Origin: Anodontia alba
Lineage: Eukaryota > Mollusca > Bivalvia > Lucinida > Lucinidae
Reading direction: 5' to 3'
Assembly (NCBI GenBank): GCA_964016985.1
Contig: OZ024828.1
Coordinates: 83,964,308 to 84,028,307 of the forward strand
DNA length: 64,000 nucleotides
Shown: piece after piece, positions 1 through 10,200 of the stretch
Layout: each line of letters starts with the position of its first letter
How positions within the stretch are numbered: the stretch's first letter is position 1
The notes under the pieces: model-generated
Told to the model about the DNA's origin: nothing
Seen by the model: only the letters and a program-made list of their open reading frames with translations
Databases searched by the model: none
Program-made: the position numbers and the translations under genes

Positions 1-614
1 AAACCCGACAGAATTGAGTCAAATAATTGCCAGTTGATTATCATACAAAGATAATATAATGCCTTCTTGGCATGACTAAAGAATAATTTTTGTATAACAA
101 CGGAAAATATTTTCTGCTGTTAAGGGTTATTCACCAGTCATTTGAAACCCCCATCCTTACGGGGCCGGGGAATAGCTGTGCTTTTAACTTTTTTCAGTTT
201 GCAAAGCACTTGTTAACGCCCTGCATTGCGGGCCAAAATCCCTGCCAAAATCCCCTGCCCCTCCCCCACCCTCTCCGGGGGTTGAAAATAATACCAAATG
301 ACATAATCCATTTAGTTAACTTTCTTAATCTGTCCCTTGAGAGCTCTTGTGAGAAGGAAATACCCGGCGAATACACTCTACTATATCCCGGTATAACCCG
401 TCTCAAAGCCCCTTGATTCTCTAGGCCATTTTAGCGGGAAATTAAAATCCCGGCACATCTACGGCACTGCCGAGACTTATCGGAGGTTAAAATACGATAC
501 TTTAGCCCCGCTATCCCCGGCTCTTCGGAGGTCTTTTTACACATGATTTCGGAGGAGTGGATGCACCATGTCGGAGGTTTCGAAAATTTACTCAATGAAT
601 CGATTTAGCCTATC
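1..614. other. No gene recognised
   Basis: Short open frames on both strands show no recognisable domain or coding character. The segment ends at the first FB palindromic element. Confidence 0.5.
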
Positions 615-893
615 CATTACGAAAACATGCCTATTCAAATATACTGAAAATTTTACCACCAAAAAATGAAAATTTTTAAATAAAAATTTCTGATATTTTT
701 CATATCTCTGCTCAAAACATAGATTGTGGGTACTCGTTAGAACTGTCTTGGCAAGGCGGTTCTAACTTGTACCCATAATCTATGTTTTTGAGCAGAAATT
801 AGAAAAGTAAAGTATACCCCTGTAAACCCCAGTTTTACTATATAAAAGTGGGGTTTAAGGGGGTCAAAATTATATTGGCAGGTTTTCGTGATG
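615..893 (+). mobile_element. FB palindromic MITE, copy 1
   Basis: First of about 14 copies of a foldback element of about 280 bp. The CATTACGAAAAC end has an A/T-rich arm. The centre is a near-perfect hairpin built on TAGATTGTGGGTACTCGTTA and its complement. The other arm carries a second small palindrome (AAACCCC...GGGGTTT) and ends TTTTCGTGATG. No coding capacity is visible, so it looks like a non-autonomous DNA element. Its superfamily is unknown and no clear target duplication is visible. It is paired with the inverted copy at 987-1266. Confidence 0.85.
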
Positions 894-986
894 TTAAAGT
901 CTGTTAGTACAACATGATGCATAATCAGTGGGCCAAAAGAGTGGGTTCTTTATTCGGTCCTTAAAGGGGAGCATATTCTTTCATTT

Positions 987-1266
987 CATCACGAAAACAT
1001 GCCTATATAATTTTGACCCCCTTAAACCCCACTTTTATATAGTAAAACTGGGGTTTACAGGGGTATACATTATTTTACTTATTTCTGCTCAAAAACATAG
1101 ATTGTGGGTACTCGTTAGAACAGCCTCGCAGAGGCGGTTCTAACGAGTACCCACAATCTATGTTTTGAGCAGAAATATGAAAAATATTTGAATTTTTTGT
1201 CTGAAAATTTTCAATTTTTCGGTGATTAACTTTTCAGTATGTTTGAATAGGCATGTTTTCGTAATG
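987..1266 (-). mobile_element. FB palindromic MITE, copy 2
   Basis: Same element as copy 1 in opposite orientation: it starts CATCACGAAAACATGCC, with the GGGGTTT arm first, then the central hairpin and the A/T arm, ending TTTTCGTAATG. Only 93 bp separate it from copy 1, so the two form a large inverted repeat. Confidence 0.85.
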
Positions 1267-2366
1267 TTTCTAAAGCAGACCTCTTTTCAGAGTGGACTCG
1301 TTGTATAGGAACGATAACAGGAAGTCGCATTAACTGTCTCCCTGTAAAAATGACGGAACGCATACTAACTGACAGTTGGTGTATACTGTACGCTTGAGTA
1401 TTTTGATTACTGTCTATCTTATTATTAGTCATTTCAGATACACTGTATTGACAGAGCACACGCTTTCCTTTCGAGTATACTCTTTTGCAGAAGGGAAGCA
1501 AAGCCTTTTGGCAGAATAACCCCCTCCCCTGAAAAAGTATCCTTTGTCTGGTCCTTATCGCAGGTCCTTACACAGTTCGAGTAAAGACGTAACCAGTCAG
1601 CTTGCCTATTCGAGCACTAGGATCGGATCCTTGGTTTCCATTTAAAGGTTACATGAATACTATAGATGATATCGATGAACAGAGAATATACTGATCAGAC
1701 TGAGCAGGTGCACAGGCTGATCTGGTCCTCTGTTGTTCGCATGGCCCTTTTCTCCAGCTGAGCTAGGCTTTGTCCTGACACCCCAATTAGTCCCAAATGA
1801 ACGCTGAGGATAAAAACAAGAGTACTTCCATACCATCTACGCGCATGCTCAGTGATCGACTCTGCTGATCTTGCCTGTACGTAGATTAGTCATTCAATCG
1901 GCACAGTTGCGCTGTTCTAGTAAAGTGATTTCACCCATGGGTAAACACTAGACTCCCTAGAGATACAAACGAACTCACCCATATTTATACATCGGATCAG
2001 TTCGTTTTGTCCAGTTTCAGAGATCACCACACTTTCTGTTCCATTTCAGAACGTAAAATACAGGCGTGTCTGTTTCTCGCAGACAGTTTGCTATTGCCGA
2101 ACCAATTACGTACCCTACTGTGCTTTCGACATCCCTCGGAAAGACGTTTTTCGCTTGGCGTTTTATTCAAAATGGAAAAATTGATTTTCGATTGATAATA
2201 TCAGAAACAATCTGTAGGATCTGTTTCTATGCTTTGTGTTCATAGTATACAAACGCCAAGATTTCTTTAAGGTAGTTGAGCGCGAGATTATCATTGCCCA
2301 ATGTCATCAAATCGAGGTAACGGTTTACAACTGCGCTATTCTTGTCGCTGTTACGTCAGAGTGCAG
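1267..2366. other. No gene recognised; part of a dispersed repeat
   Basis: No domain-bearing frame is seen. A small CTGATCAGACT hairpin of the GCGAACAG family lies near 1689-1745. The stretch about 2245-2366 is an inverted, diverged match to about 8240-8385. Confidence 0.45.
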
Positions 2367-2837
2367 TTAGCCTAGTCACTAAGCGCTAAAATGAATTATA
2401 TGGATACAAAATCATCTATTTGCATTAAAAAGAACAGTATAATAGTTTTATAGTTAGTTTACTCTCCTTTCTCAATTTTATAATACTTAGCCAAGATATA
2501 TATTGGAGACACTACCAAACGGACTTGCCATTGTTAACAGGTTGATAACCTTTTAATAATACTAAAAAAATGATCAGACTTTAATTATCAGGGCCCAGTT
2601 GTTCAAAGCGTCGTTAGCTTAACGAGCTCGTTAAGGGTCATTTCGTTAACTGTTTTAGCGGATTCAATATAAAATATTTTGAAATTTTTTGCTGAAAAAA
2701 TGTGAAAGGCTACTCACATTTTTTTCAGCAAAAAATTTCAGCATATTTGCATATCACTTGATTTAAATTTTAACGAATCGTTAACTAACGACATCGTTAG
2801 CTTTGAACAACTGGGCCTTGACTAGCAGCTAGTCTAG
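2367..2837. mobile_element. Insertion splitting a dispersed repeat
   Basis: The sequence on both sides (2245-2366 and 2838-2950) is contiguous in an inverted relative at about 8131-8395, so this ~470 bp block is absent from that copy. TGCAG occurs at both junctions and could be a target duplication. The block contains the GGGCCCAG MITE at 2591-2817. Whether it is one element or two successive insertions cannot be told. Confidence 0.5.
2591..2817. mobile_element. GGGCCCAGTTG palindromic MITE, copy 1
   Basis: A 227 bp element with long inverted termini GGGCCCAGTTGTTCAAAG. Inside are the GTCGTTAGCTTAACGAGC sub-palindrome and a central CTCACATTTTTTTCAGCAAA hairpin. Two more copies lie at 30507-30731 and 35570-35813. 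It is non-coding; the terminal structure suggests a cut-and-paste DNA transposon MITE of unassigned superfamily. Confidence 0.8.
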
Positions 2838-2880
2838 AATGCAGTGTAAAGAGGGTTATCTGTAAAACGGACTGTGACTT

Positions 2881-2950
2881 TTGCAAGTAGTGCAGATCTA
2901 GATCAGACGCCGCAGAAATATGCGTCTGATCAGGGTCTGCACTGTTTGTT
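2881..2950. repeat. GATCAGACGC hairpin repeat
   Basis: A short palindrome: GATCAGACGC, a few bases, then GCGTCTGATC, flanked by TGCAGATC and GGTCTGCACTGTTTG. It belongs to a hairpin family of 50-70 bp seen about 20 times here, usually beginning GCAAACAGTGTAGACC and ending GGTCTACACTGTTTGC. Confidence 0.7.
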
Positions 2951-3365
2951 TGAATTACAGGAAGTTATAGGGTTAAATCAAACAATCATAAGTCCCCGTT
3001 CAGTAGTAACCATAAAATTAATTTTACGCCTCTCTTGGGTCAGACCAAGTCGAGCATCATATGAGCTCTTGGTCTGACCTATGTAATTTCTGAAGTAAAT
3101 TCGATTCCTGGATTTTTTCAATTAGAAAATAATTTTATTTTGTTTCTTCAAGATTTTTAAATTATTGATGTTCCATAACAATATATTGTGAACATTTGAA
3201 CAAGTAGAAAGTCTTAAAATCTGCCGCCAAGCTACCCATCCTGTCATTTTTTTACATAATTGGTAGCAATTTGGCGCGGCTTGTATACATTCTAGGGGCA
3301 GCATGGGGAGTTGGAGAAAATTCAATTTGAGCCAGCGCACTACAAAACCTACAGTAAGACCTGTG

Positions 3366-3633
3366 CATTACGAAATCACGCCTATTCAAATATACTGAAA
3401 AGTTAACCAGCAAAAACTGAAAATTTTCAGATAAAAAAAATCCGATATTTTTTTCATATTTCTGCTCAAAACATAGATTATGGGTACTCGTTAGAACCGC
3501 CTCGACGAGTACCCACAATCTATGTTTTTGGGCAGAAATAAGAAAAGTAATGTATACCCCTGTAAACCCCAGTTTTACTATATAAAAGTGGGGTTTAAGG
3601 GGATCAAAATTATACATGCATGTTTTCGTGACG
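3366..3633 (+). mobile_element. FB palindromic MITE, copy 3
   Basis: Starts CATTACGAAATCACGCC and ends TTTTCGTGACG. One side of the central hairpin loop is shortened (CGCCTCGACGAGTACCC). It pairs with the inverted copy at 3873-4151. Confidence 0.85.
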
Positions 3634-3872
3634 GTTACCAGCAAAGGCTCAAATCCGCCGGTACATCCAACTAGTATTGGATAGCCTGGAGGCTGTAGAG
3701 GCCATATGCTATCAGCGAAGACTCTGGTCAGACTGCGCGGATGCGCAGGCCGATTTTAGTCTTCGCTGGTCGCACAAGTCTGTTGGTAGGTTTTGTCGTG
3801 TGCTGGCATATTTGATCTGACTGCAAGGATGTACTGGTGCTGTTCGCGTTTGGAATCATATTTTGTATTATC

Positions 3873-4151
3873 CATCACGAAAACATACCTATATAATTTT
3901 GACCCCCTTAAACCCCACTTTTATATAGTAAAACTGGGGTTTACAGGGGTATACATTATTTTCCATATTTCTGGTCAAAACCATAGATTGTGGGTACTCG
4001 TTAGAACCGCCTCGCTGAGGCGGTTCTAACGAGTACCCACAATCTATGTTTTGAGCAGAAATGTGAAAAATATCAGAGCTTTTTATCTGAAAATTTTCAG
4101 TTTTTGGACCTGAAATTTTCTATATATTTGAATAGGCGTGTTTTCATAATG
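3873..4151 (-). mobile_element. FB palindromic MITE, copy 4
   Basis: Starts CATCACGAAAACATACC and ends TTTTCATAATG. The hairpin centre GAACCGCCTCGCTGAGGCGG is intact. Its right edge coincides with the 3' limit of the decayed collagen C4-like exon, so the element probably inserted there. Confidence 0.85.
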
Positions 4152-5142
4152 ACAGAAAATATTGTTTATTTTGAGCATATGACACATGCGAATTCGCGGC
4201 CATCTACGCAAGGTCATGAGAGTGATCAGCACTTTGTCTCAACAAGATGAACAAGAAAACATTAATGCAAAACATCAATACGCCGGGAAACTAACCTGTC
4301 ATGCATTATTTAGCTCCCTATAGATCGTAGTATAGTGAAAAAATGTTATAATTTATGAAAGGTTGTAATTATATAAATTATCGCAATACTCAACGATAAA
4401 AACATAGACGTTATCAGAGCTATGTAAAAAAAATCAACTATGATCGTCTGTTTTCTAGCCCGCATACATAATTACATGTCACCATCCATAGCCTAGGCAC
4501 ACTAAACCACTATATCCGAAATCATCTATGTAGCAGTGTTTCGTTCTTTTCTCCACTCATAACGTTTTCTTTCGGCCCAAACCTTTCCATGCTTGAATAT
4601 AAAATTAATCTCTATTATTAAACCAGCTTATAATCCGTTCGATTTTAAGAATGCATATTTCCAATCGTAAACAAAGAAAAATGTCTTTTGTTTCATCTTC
4701 GTAGTACGACGAAAAAAAAAAAAAAAAACGAAATGAAAAAGTTCAAACGTGTACGAGTATTGACAGCAACAAGCTCTTTTCTGGTCGAATGGTCAAATTG
4801 GGGCTCCTACGGGAAAACTGCTCATTTCTCTCTTAAATGAGCAAAACCCACATTGCTACATTCATTCTACACAGTACTTCCCATATTGCCCTTCCAGCCC
4901 GGCGTAAATAATAGCTTCATCATCATTTTTCCCTCCATGCGCAACAATTTCCCGGACTCGAATCAGTACAGAAATATTCAAGATTCAAATCACGACCATG
5001 CATGTTGGACATGAGGTAGCCAGAATACTCTAAATACCAACAGGGAAGCAATCGGCTCGTCCGAGAAACATACGAGCAATGGCGTGATGCGTCTGGCAAA
5101 CTGCACATGATTGATCTTGTTGGTTAACCACATGATTGAAAA
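4152..5142 (-). pseudogene. Decayed copy of short-chain collagen C4-like last exon
   Basis: On the minus strand, 4909-5142 translates in one frame to LEYSGYLMSNMHGRDLNLEY, followed by FCTDSS. This closely parallels the intact exon at 7026-7510 (LEYSGYLMSNLHGHDLNLEY, then FCLDSS). Upstream the frame is wrong relative to the intact exon: AVCQTRH is replaced by VCSLPDASRHCS. Downstream the GGTNDDQ region is shifted. Homology resumes at 4152-4254, which matches 7028-7110 including the CGSLPC region at DNA level, after an insertion of about 650 bp. It is a duplicated, inactivated exon; no intact copy of the rest of the gene is visible beside it. Confidence 0.8.
4255..4908. mobile_element. ~650 bp insertion inside the pseudo-exon
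   Basis: Absent from the intact exon at the matching point (near 7110). It is AT-rich with a poly(A) run at about 4712-4728. Short CGCCGGG and CCCGGCG motifs lie just inside its two ends, which may be remnants of inverted termini. No coding region is seen and the class is unknown. Confidence 0.45.
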
Positions 5143-5339
5143 TCATAATAATACATTTGCAGTTATCTCATTTTGGAACTGTGTACTCAGGGGTATAGGA
5201 TGTAGAAGTTAAAGTTTTGTTTCTGGGCTAATGAAGGCCGCCAGACCGAAACGTTCCCAGAATTGTGTGAGCAATAAATATAAGTAATTATTCTTCGTTT
5301 GAAGATACTTTTGTTCATAAAGAAAAAAGAAAAAGAAAA

Positions 5340-6005
5340 CTATTTCAAAATGTCGTCTGCTGAATTTTTTACCCAGCGTGCTAAGCGTTTGTATATTTAG
5401 ATTGTAATAGATTACAACTGTAAAAGATGCGAAGCCTGATCTCACCATCGGACTATTTATGCAAGTACGAATTTATTTTGATACTTGTAAGTGACGAATT
5501 GATCTTGACATTTTTATTACACGGATCTCAGAATTATTTGTCGGGCATATAAGGTTTGGTTTGCATATATATAGTTTATCGATTTCCAGCTTAAGAGAGA
5601 GAGCTCGGCAAGGGCGGTATGATTTAGCGTAATGGCTAGCACGTTAGAAGATCGTGGGTTCGATGCCCGAGGCAGGCATACATTTTTCTCAAGTTTTTAT
5701 TTTGTTTCTTTTTTCCTTTTCTGTTCTTTTCTTCCTTTTACTGTTTTACGATTCATAATCACACTAGCCATCATATACAATATTTGTTATTTAATTCTAA
5801 CGTGCCAGTCATGATCTGGACTGAAATGTGTCTTACCACCTTCTTACGTATCAATAAATTCAGATATAGTCTAGAAAAAAGGATCTGGTACCATCGGCAG
5901 ATCTCCTTTTTAAAGCCACTTCTTGTTTACACTTTCTGTGCCAGAGACAGTGAAAAGTTCAGAGCTTACTTGACATGTTTTTGGTACGCAAATAGAAAGA
6001 AAACA
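5340..6005. repeat. Dispersed repeat, paralogous to 17455-17735
   Basis: CGTCTGCTGAATT, TTTACCCAGC, ATATTTAGATTGTAATA, GTGACGAATT and the AGTGAAAAG..CAGAGCTT segment occur in the same order in both places. This copy is longer because of extra sequence containing a tRNA-like SINE at 5613-5780. It is not coding. Confidence 0.5.
5613..5780 (+). mobile_element. tRNA-derived SINE (head region)
   Basis: TTTAGCGTAATGGCTAGCA resembles a polymerase III A box, and GTGGGTTCGATGCCC 30 bp downstream matches a B box (GGTTCGANNCC). A pyrimidine-rich body follows. No good acceptor-stem fold closes it, so it is a SINE head rather than a working tRNA gene. The sequence around it is found without this insert near 17640. 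Confidence 0.6.
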
Positions 6006-6124
6006 TGATGCCGGCTTCCGCAGAAATACTGTCTGATCGCAGTGTCAATAAAGACAATGTTTTCTTACACTGAAAGCAGTGTTTAAAAAGCATAAATTAC
6101 GCACACCACGTGAGTACTAAAGTA

Positions 6125-6482
6125 CAGACGAATCTCAATGGCTCGAATATTTTTGGGACCATGGAAACGTGTTCGAGATATGGGTAGTTCAAGCCACTGT
6201 GAGTTAATCATGGTGCCAGGTGAGGAAGCAAATGGCGAAAATTTAGGGAATTTTTTTTTTATCTTCAACATAATAATAATATGTTGTGTGTACTCATTAG
6301 AATCGCCTCGATTAGGCGATTCTAACGAGTACACACAACATACAATTTCATGATAAAATAAAGAAATTTCCCTAAATATTTGTTTTCTTGAGCTATCGGA
6401 AGAATTTCGTAGGACTCAAAAACGGGTTTGAATCATCCAAGGTAAACGAGCCATCGGTGTTCGAGTTATCGAGATTTGGCCT
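6125..6482. mobile_element. Pogo/Tigger-like palindromic MITE, copy 1
   Basis: Starts TA then CAGACGAATCTCAATGG and has a degraded matching right end (TTCGAGTTATCGAGATT). The centre is a CTCATTAGAATCGCCTCG / GGCGATTCTAACGAG hairpin. Relatives lie at 34325-34653 and 59272-59629. CAGT-type ends with tandem TCGAA motifs and TA flanks are typical of Tc1/mariner-pogo derived elements. Confidence 0.6.
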
Positions 6483-6643
6483 ATATTTTAATGTGACACA
6501 GCTAAATGAGCCGCAACGTGAGAAAACGTACCTCCTGACATGTACACCCGACACTCAAATCAGCCTGCGCATCCGCATTGTCTTATCAGAGCCTTTGTAA
6601 TCCGCATTGGGAAACTTTGCATCATTGGCTGTCCGAAATGCAT

Positions 6644-6837
6644 CATTACAAAAACACGCCTATTCAAATATACAGAAAATTTCACCTCCAAGTTTTCAAA
6701 ATTTTCTGATAAAAACTCTGATTTTTTTCATATTTCTGCTCAAAACATAGATTGTGGGTACTCGTTAGAACCCCAATTTTACTATATAGAAGTGGGGTTT
6801 AAGGGGGTCAAAATTATATAGGCATGTTTTCGTGATG
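6644..6837 (+). mobile_element. FB palindromic MITE, copy 5, internal deletion
   Basis: Both outer arms are present (CATTACAAAAACACGCC to TTTTCGTGATG), but after GGGTACTCGTTAGAACC the sequence jumps to CCCAATTTTACTATAT. One arm of the central hairpin plus the adjoining spacer has been lost. Confidence 0.75.
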
Positions 6838-6987
6838 TCCAGGAAAAATTATGATCAGACTGAACAAATGCCTGGTTGAAACTTTGCGCATGCGCAAGAC
6901 AATCTGAATTGGCGCATTCAAGACATATTCGAAGGCAAGTTTTCCTTTGACGCGGCTCGCATATAGTACAATATCTCACGGTACAGT

Positions 6988-6993
6988 TTATTT
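6988..6993 (-). terminator. AATAAA polyadenylation signal
   Basis: TTTATT on the plus strand reads AATAAA on the minus strand, about 33 bp downstream of the stop codon of the collagen C4-like exon. The spacing is compatible with use as that gene's poly(A) signal. Confidence 0.5.
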
Positions 6994-7025
6994 GAAAAAC
7001 TTCTGATTTTGCCGTAGCTAATGAA

Positions 7026-7510
7026 TTATTTTGAACACTGGACACATGCAATTTCTCGACCTTCAACATAAGGCGGGCATGGAAGTGATCCACATTTTGC
7101 TTCAACAAGATAGACAATAGCTTGGTCATCATTTGTTCCTCCATGCGCATTTGCTTCTGGACTTGAATCCAAACAGAAATATTCAAGATTCAAATCGTGA
7201 CCATGTAAATTAGACATCAAATAGCCAGAGTACTCCAGAGACCAACCAGAATAACAGTCAGCCCGGCCAGGGAACATACGTGTAATGGCATGACGCGTCT
7301 GGCAGACTGCACAAGGTTGGTCTTGGTTGTTAACCACATGATCAAACAATTGTGATTGGGTTGATCCATAGATATCAAATTCTGCTCCATAGATGTAACT
7401 CCTATCATGATCTGGACCGTCCTTGTATTTACTCCAGGTTGGATGGTCTGGAAGGCACAACACGTTAGCGCCGCCTCCTCCGTCGTTGTAGAGGCCACCA
7501 GCTATGTAGC
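7026..7510 (-). CDS. Short-chain collagen C4-like protein, last exon
   Basis: Reading right to left, an acceptor (TTTCAATTTAAG) at 7511-7512 opens an exon encoding about 160 residues that begins GYIAGGLYNDGGGGANVLCL and ends at TAA 7026-7028. It contains HAITRMFPGRADCYSGW, EYSGYLMSNLHGHDLNLEYF and CGSLPCPPYVEGREIACVQC. These cysteine-rich motifs are characteristic of the C-terminal domain of bivalve short-chain collagen C4-like proteins, secreted and probably oligomeric. The phase (two bases completing a Gly codon) matches the donor of the exon at 11012-11243. The usual N-terminal part of the domain (a WGR..CP segment) is not in this exon and was not found in the intron, so an exon may be missing or missed. 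Confidence 0.8.
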
Positions 7511-7535
7511 CTTAAATTGAAATAATACTTTAAGT

Positions 7536-7791
7536 CATCAAGAAAACATACCTATATAATTTTGACCCCCTTAAACCCCACTTTTATACAGTAAAACCGG
7601 GGTTGACAGGGGTATACATTATTTTTCTTTTTTCTGCTCAAAAAATAGATTGTGGGTACTCGTTAGAACGAGTACCCACAATCTATGTTTTGAGCAGAAA
7701 TATGGAAAATATCAGAATTTTTATCTGAAAACTTTCAGTTTTTTTGGTGGTGAAATTTTCGATATATTTGAATAGGCATGTTTTCGTAATG
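7536..7791 (-). mobile_element. FB palindromic MITE, copy 6
   Basis: Starts CATCAAGAAAACATACC and ends TTTTCGTAATG. It has a shortened hairpin loop (CGTTAGAACGAGTACCC). It sits in the intron 24 bp upstream (gene sense) of the collagen C4-like last exon, close to where a branch point would be. Confidence 0.85.
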
Positions 7792-8130
7792 GATATATGC
7801 TTTAAAATAAACAGTATAAATGCAATCTTAGGTTTTCACCTTTCCTAAAGAACCTAATACTGAAAGAAAAAAAAATACCAAAAGGAAGGCCGTAATCGCG
7901 AAACAGAAACCGAGATTGAGAACAAACAATAGTAAAATAAACAGAATATTTGCGTTGACATACATGTACATATAGCAAACACCAACTGAGGAACTACCTC
8001 GGAACAGTCAGAAGAATCAAAGTACTGACAACACTGGTGGGTCCATTGTTTCTGAGTGAAGGCTGGGAAAATGGTCTTGAAAGGGGAAGCTTAAGACCGT
8101 TTCATTTAATCTTTAACTTCATGTTATTTA

Positions 8131-8400
8131 AGCAAACCTTGCAGACCCTGATCAGACGCCGCGTTCTGTGGCGCCTGATACAGATTTGCACTGTTTGCAA
8201 ATGTCCCAGTCCAGGTTTTACAGATAACCTTCTTTACACCGCACTCTGACGTCACAGCGACAAGGCTAGCATGGCTACATAGAACCGTTACCTGGGTTTC
8301 GTACTAATGCGCGGTTTGATTTCATTTGTTAATCATAATCATGCGGACAACAACCTTAAGGAAATTTGGTCTTTGTATACTAATTTTACTCGTGCTAAAT
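8131..8400. repeat. Dispersed repeat with GATCAGACGC hairpin
   Basis: Begins with the hairpin AGCAAAC..CTGATCAGACGC.. GCGCCTGAT..CACTGTTTGC. It continues through GTTTTACAGATAACC, CTCTGACGTCACAGCGAC and CCGTTACCT to TTTGTATACTA. The same order, inverted and interrupted, is found at 2950 down to 2245. It lies inside the proposed intron. Confidence 0.6.
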
Positions 8401-8984
8401 CTCGTCCTTAATTGTGATGCAGCTCTAGATTACAAATATGTCAGAGAAACCGCATAATGGTCCCCTAGACCGCATCAGTGAAATAAATATAGGTAAAGAT
8501 ACCCAAGAAATGCCACAATCACGAAGAGGACTTGAACAATTGGAATAAACTTTTACCTTCTAAACGCCTCACTCACACTTATATCACAGTAAAGTACATA
8601 GAAATCACAAATTATGGAGGGCCGTATCACAAAATATCAGGCGCCAACCTTCTGAAACAGCTTGAGGAAAAAGCCATTTCCAGTCTGAGGCTAATTTTAA
8701 TTAAAAGAACAACCAAAACAGAAAAAATAATAATAATAAAAAAAATAATAAAAATAAAAATAAAAAAACATAAAAAAGTAAAATAAGATAAACAGGAAAA
8801 GAAACAACAACATTAAAACAAAAAAAAAAAAAAAAAAAAAAAGGAAAAAACAAACATGCATGCTCTTTACCGCAGAGCATTTTATGTTGTAACCTATCTT
8901 TTTGTAGTGAGTGACAGTCTTTTGGCATTGTTCCAAACATCGGTATAACCTACAATCCTTCTGGATGGAAAAAAAAATCCCAAT

Positions 8985-8988
<4 letters not shown>
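8401..8988. other. Intronic sequence, A-rich, no gene
   Basis: Low-complexity AAT/AAAT stretch (about 8720-8780) and a poly(A) run (8819-8842). The long frames here come from simple sequence, not coding DNA. Confidence 0.6.

Positions 8989-9072
<84 letters not shown>
8989..9072. repeat. (TC)n(TA)n compound microsatellite
   Basis: About 30 TC units pass directly into about 12 TA units. Confidence 0.95.
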
Positions 9073-9167
9073 TGGTATAGATATAAGTTATAAAACATCT
9101 GAAACTGTTATAATGCGTCGTTTCTAATTAGAAAGCCTTTTCATTAGGTTGGAGTGCACACCAGTGT

Positions 9168-9283
<116 letters not shown>

Positions 9284-9454
9284 AATTTGACAGTTACTCA
9301 GTTTTTGTACTATTCGTCATGACGAATATTTTACGCATAAACAGTGTTTTGCACTGGTAAAAGGCTACATTAGGAATGTAATGTATTGGTTGATACCGTG
9401 CTACAATAGGATATTTTACCATAATAACCCAAAGTATTGGGACAGACAGGCCTT

Positions 9455-9522
9455 AGCAAACAGTGTAGACCCTGATCAGACGCCACAAAAAGCTGGATCC
9501 GATCAGTGTCTACACTGTTTGT
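9455..9522. repeat. GATCAGACGC hairpin repeat
   Basis: AGCAAACAGTGTAGACCCTG, then ATCAGACGCC, spacer, CCGATCAGTGTCTACACTG and TTTG: a near-complete member of the hairpin family. Confidence 0.75.
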
Positions 9523-9879
9523 CACTCGTCCAGCAATATTTTAGACGCAGCAACAGGTAGTGTAAATAGACTTTTACAAATTATAAGGCTATGTGAAAGC
9601 AATGTGTTTTGTGAGGCTTTGTGGCCCATGCTGCATGTTAAACCTATCTGTATTCTAGCTTTATGGTCAACTGCTGTTTGATTGCCCACTTTGCTTTCTG
9701 TTTTGCTTTTGTGAGTCATGTTTACTTGTCCTGATGCTAGCGTTGCGGTCACCCCTAAATTCAAAAGCTGCCCATTTTGCTTTCTGTTTCTTTCTGTGTG
9801 TGCTTTGTTTGTACCTTTTTGCACGCCGAGCATTTTTATGATTATCATTGCTTTTATTATTATTATTGCTTTTACATCA

Positions 9880-10200
9880 TTTGAACCAGGGGTGAAGATT
9901 AGGTATCTGTAAAATCGATTTATCTCCTCTCAGTAGTTTGTAGTGCTGTAGTGCTAGTTTTGCTTGTTCTCTGTGTGGCATCTGCGGTTTTTTATCGTGT
10001 GTTGTTATTGTTGGGTTTATGGGATCCTGTTTAGCATTGTGATCACCTTGTTTGGAAAGTGGGAGATGGTTGCTTTGTTTTTGTTTAGTTTGTGTCTTGT
10101 GAACTGTCTGTCTTGGCTTGTTTGTTCTTCTTCTTCGTGCCATTGCTAAGCTATGTTCTGTGATTGTGTCTCTGCCTAGGCATCTTCTATACTATTTATA
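9880..10200 (+). repeat. Diverged Naiad-like 3' end
   Basis: Segments TTTAGCATTGTGATCACC, TTTGTTTGG and GATTGTGTCTCTGCCTAGGC follow the order of the 3' untranslated region of the Naiad at 60-64 kb (TTTAGTATTGCGATTACC.. GATTGTGGCACTCCC). The preceding TTTGAACCAGGGGTGAAG also resembles GGGACCCAGGGTGAAG. It is an old or different subfamily. Confidence 0.45.

Noticed and set aside
737..1143. Conserved-looking peptide PLKPHFYIVKLGFTGVY found repeatedly on both strands
   Set aside because: It is a translation of the FB element arm; every copy of the non-coding repeat gives the same frame by chance.
5613..5690. Functional tRNA gene
   Set aside because: A and B boxes are present but no complete cloverleaf or acceptor stem could be drawn; more likely a SINE head.
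8697..9098. Open frames with ER and SL repeats
   Set aside because: They are translations of TC/GA microsatellites and A-rich DNA.
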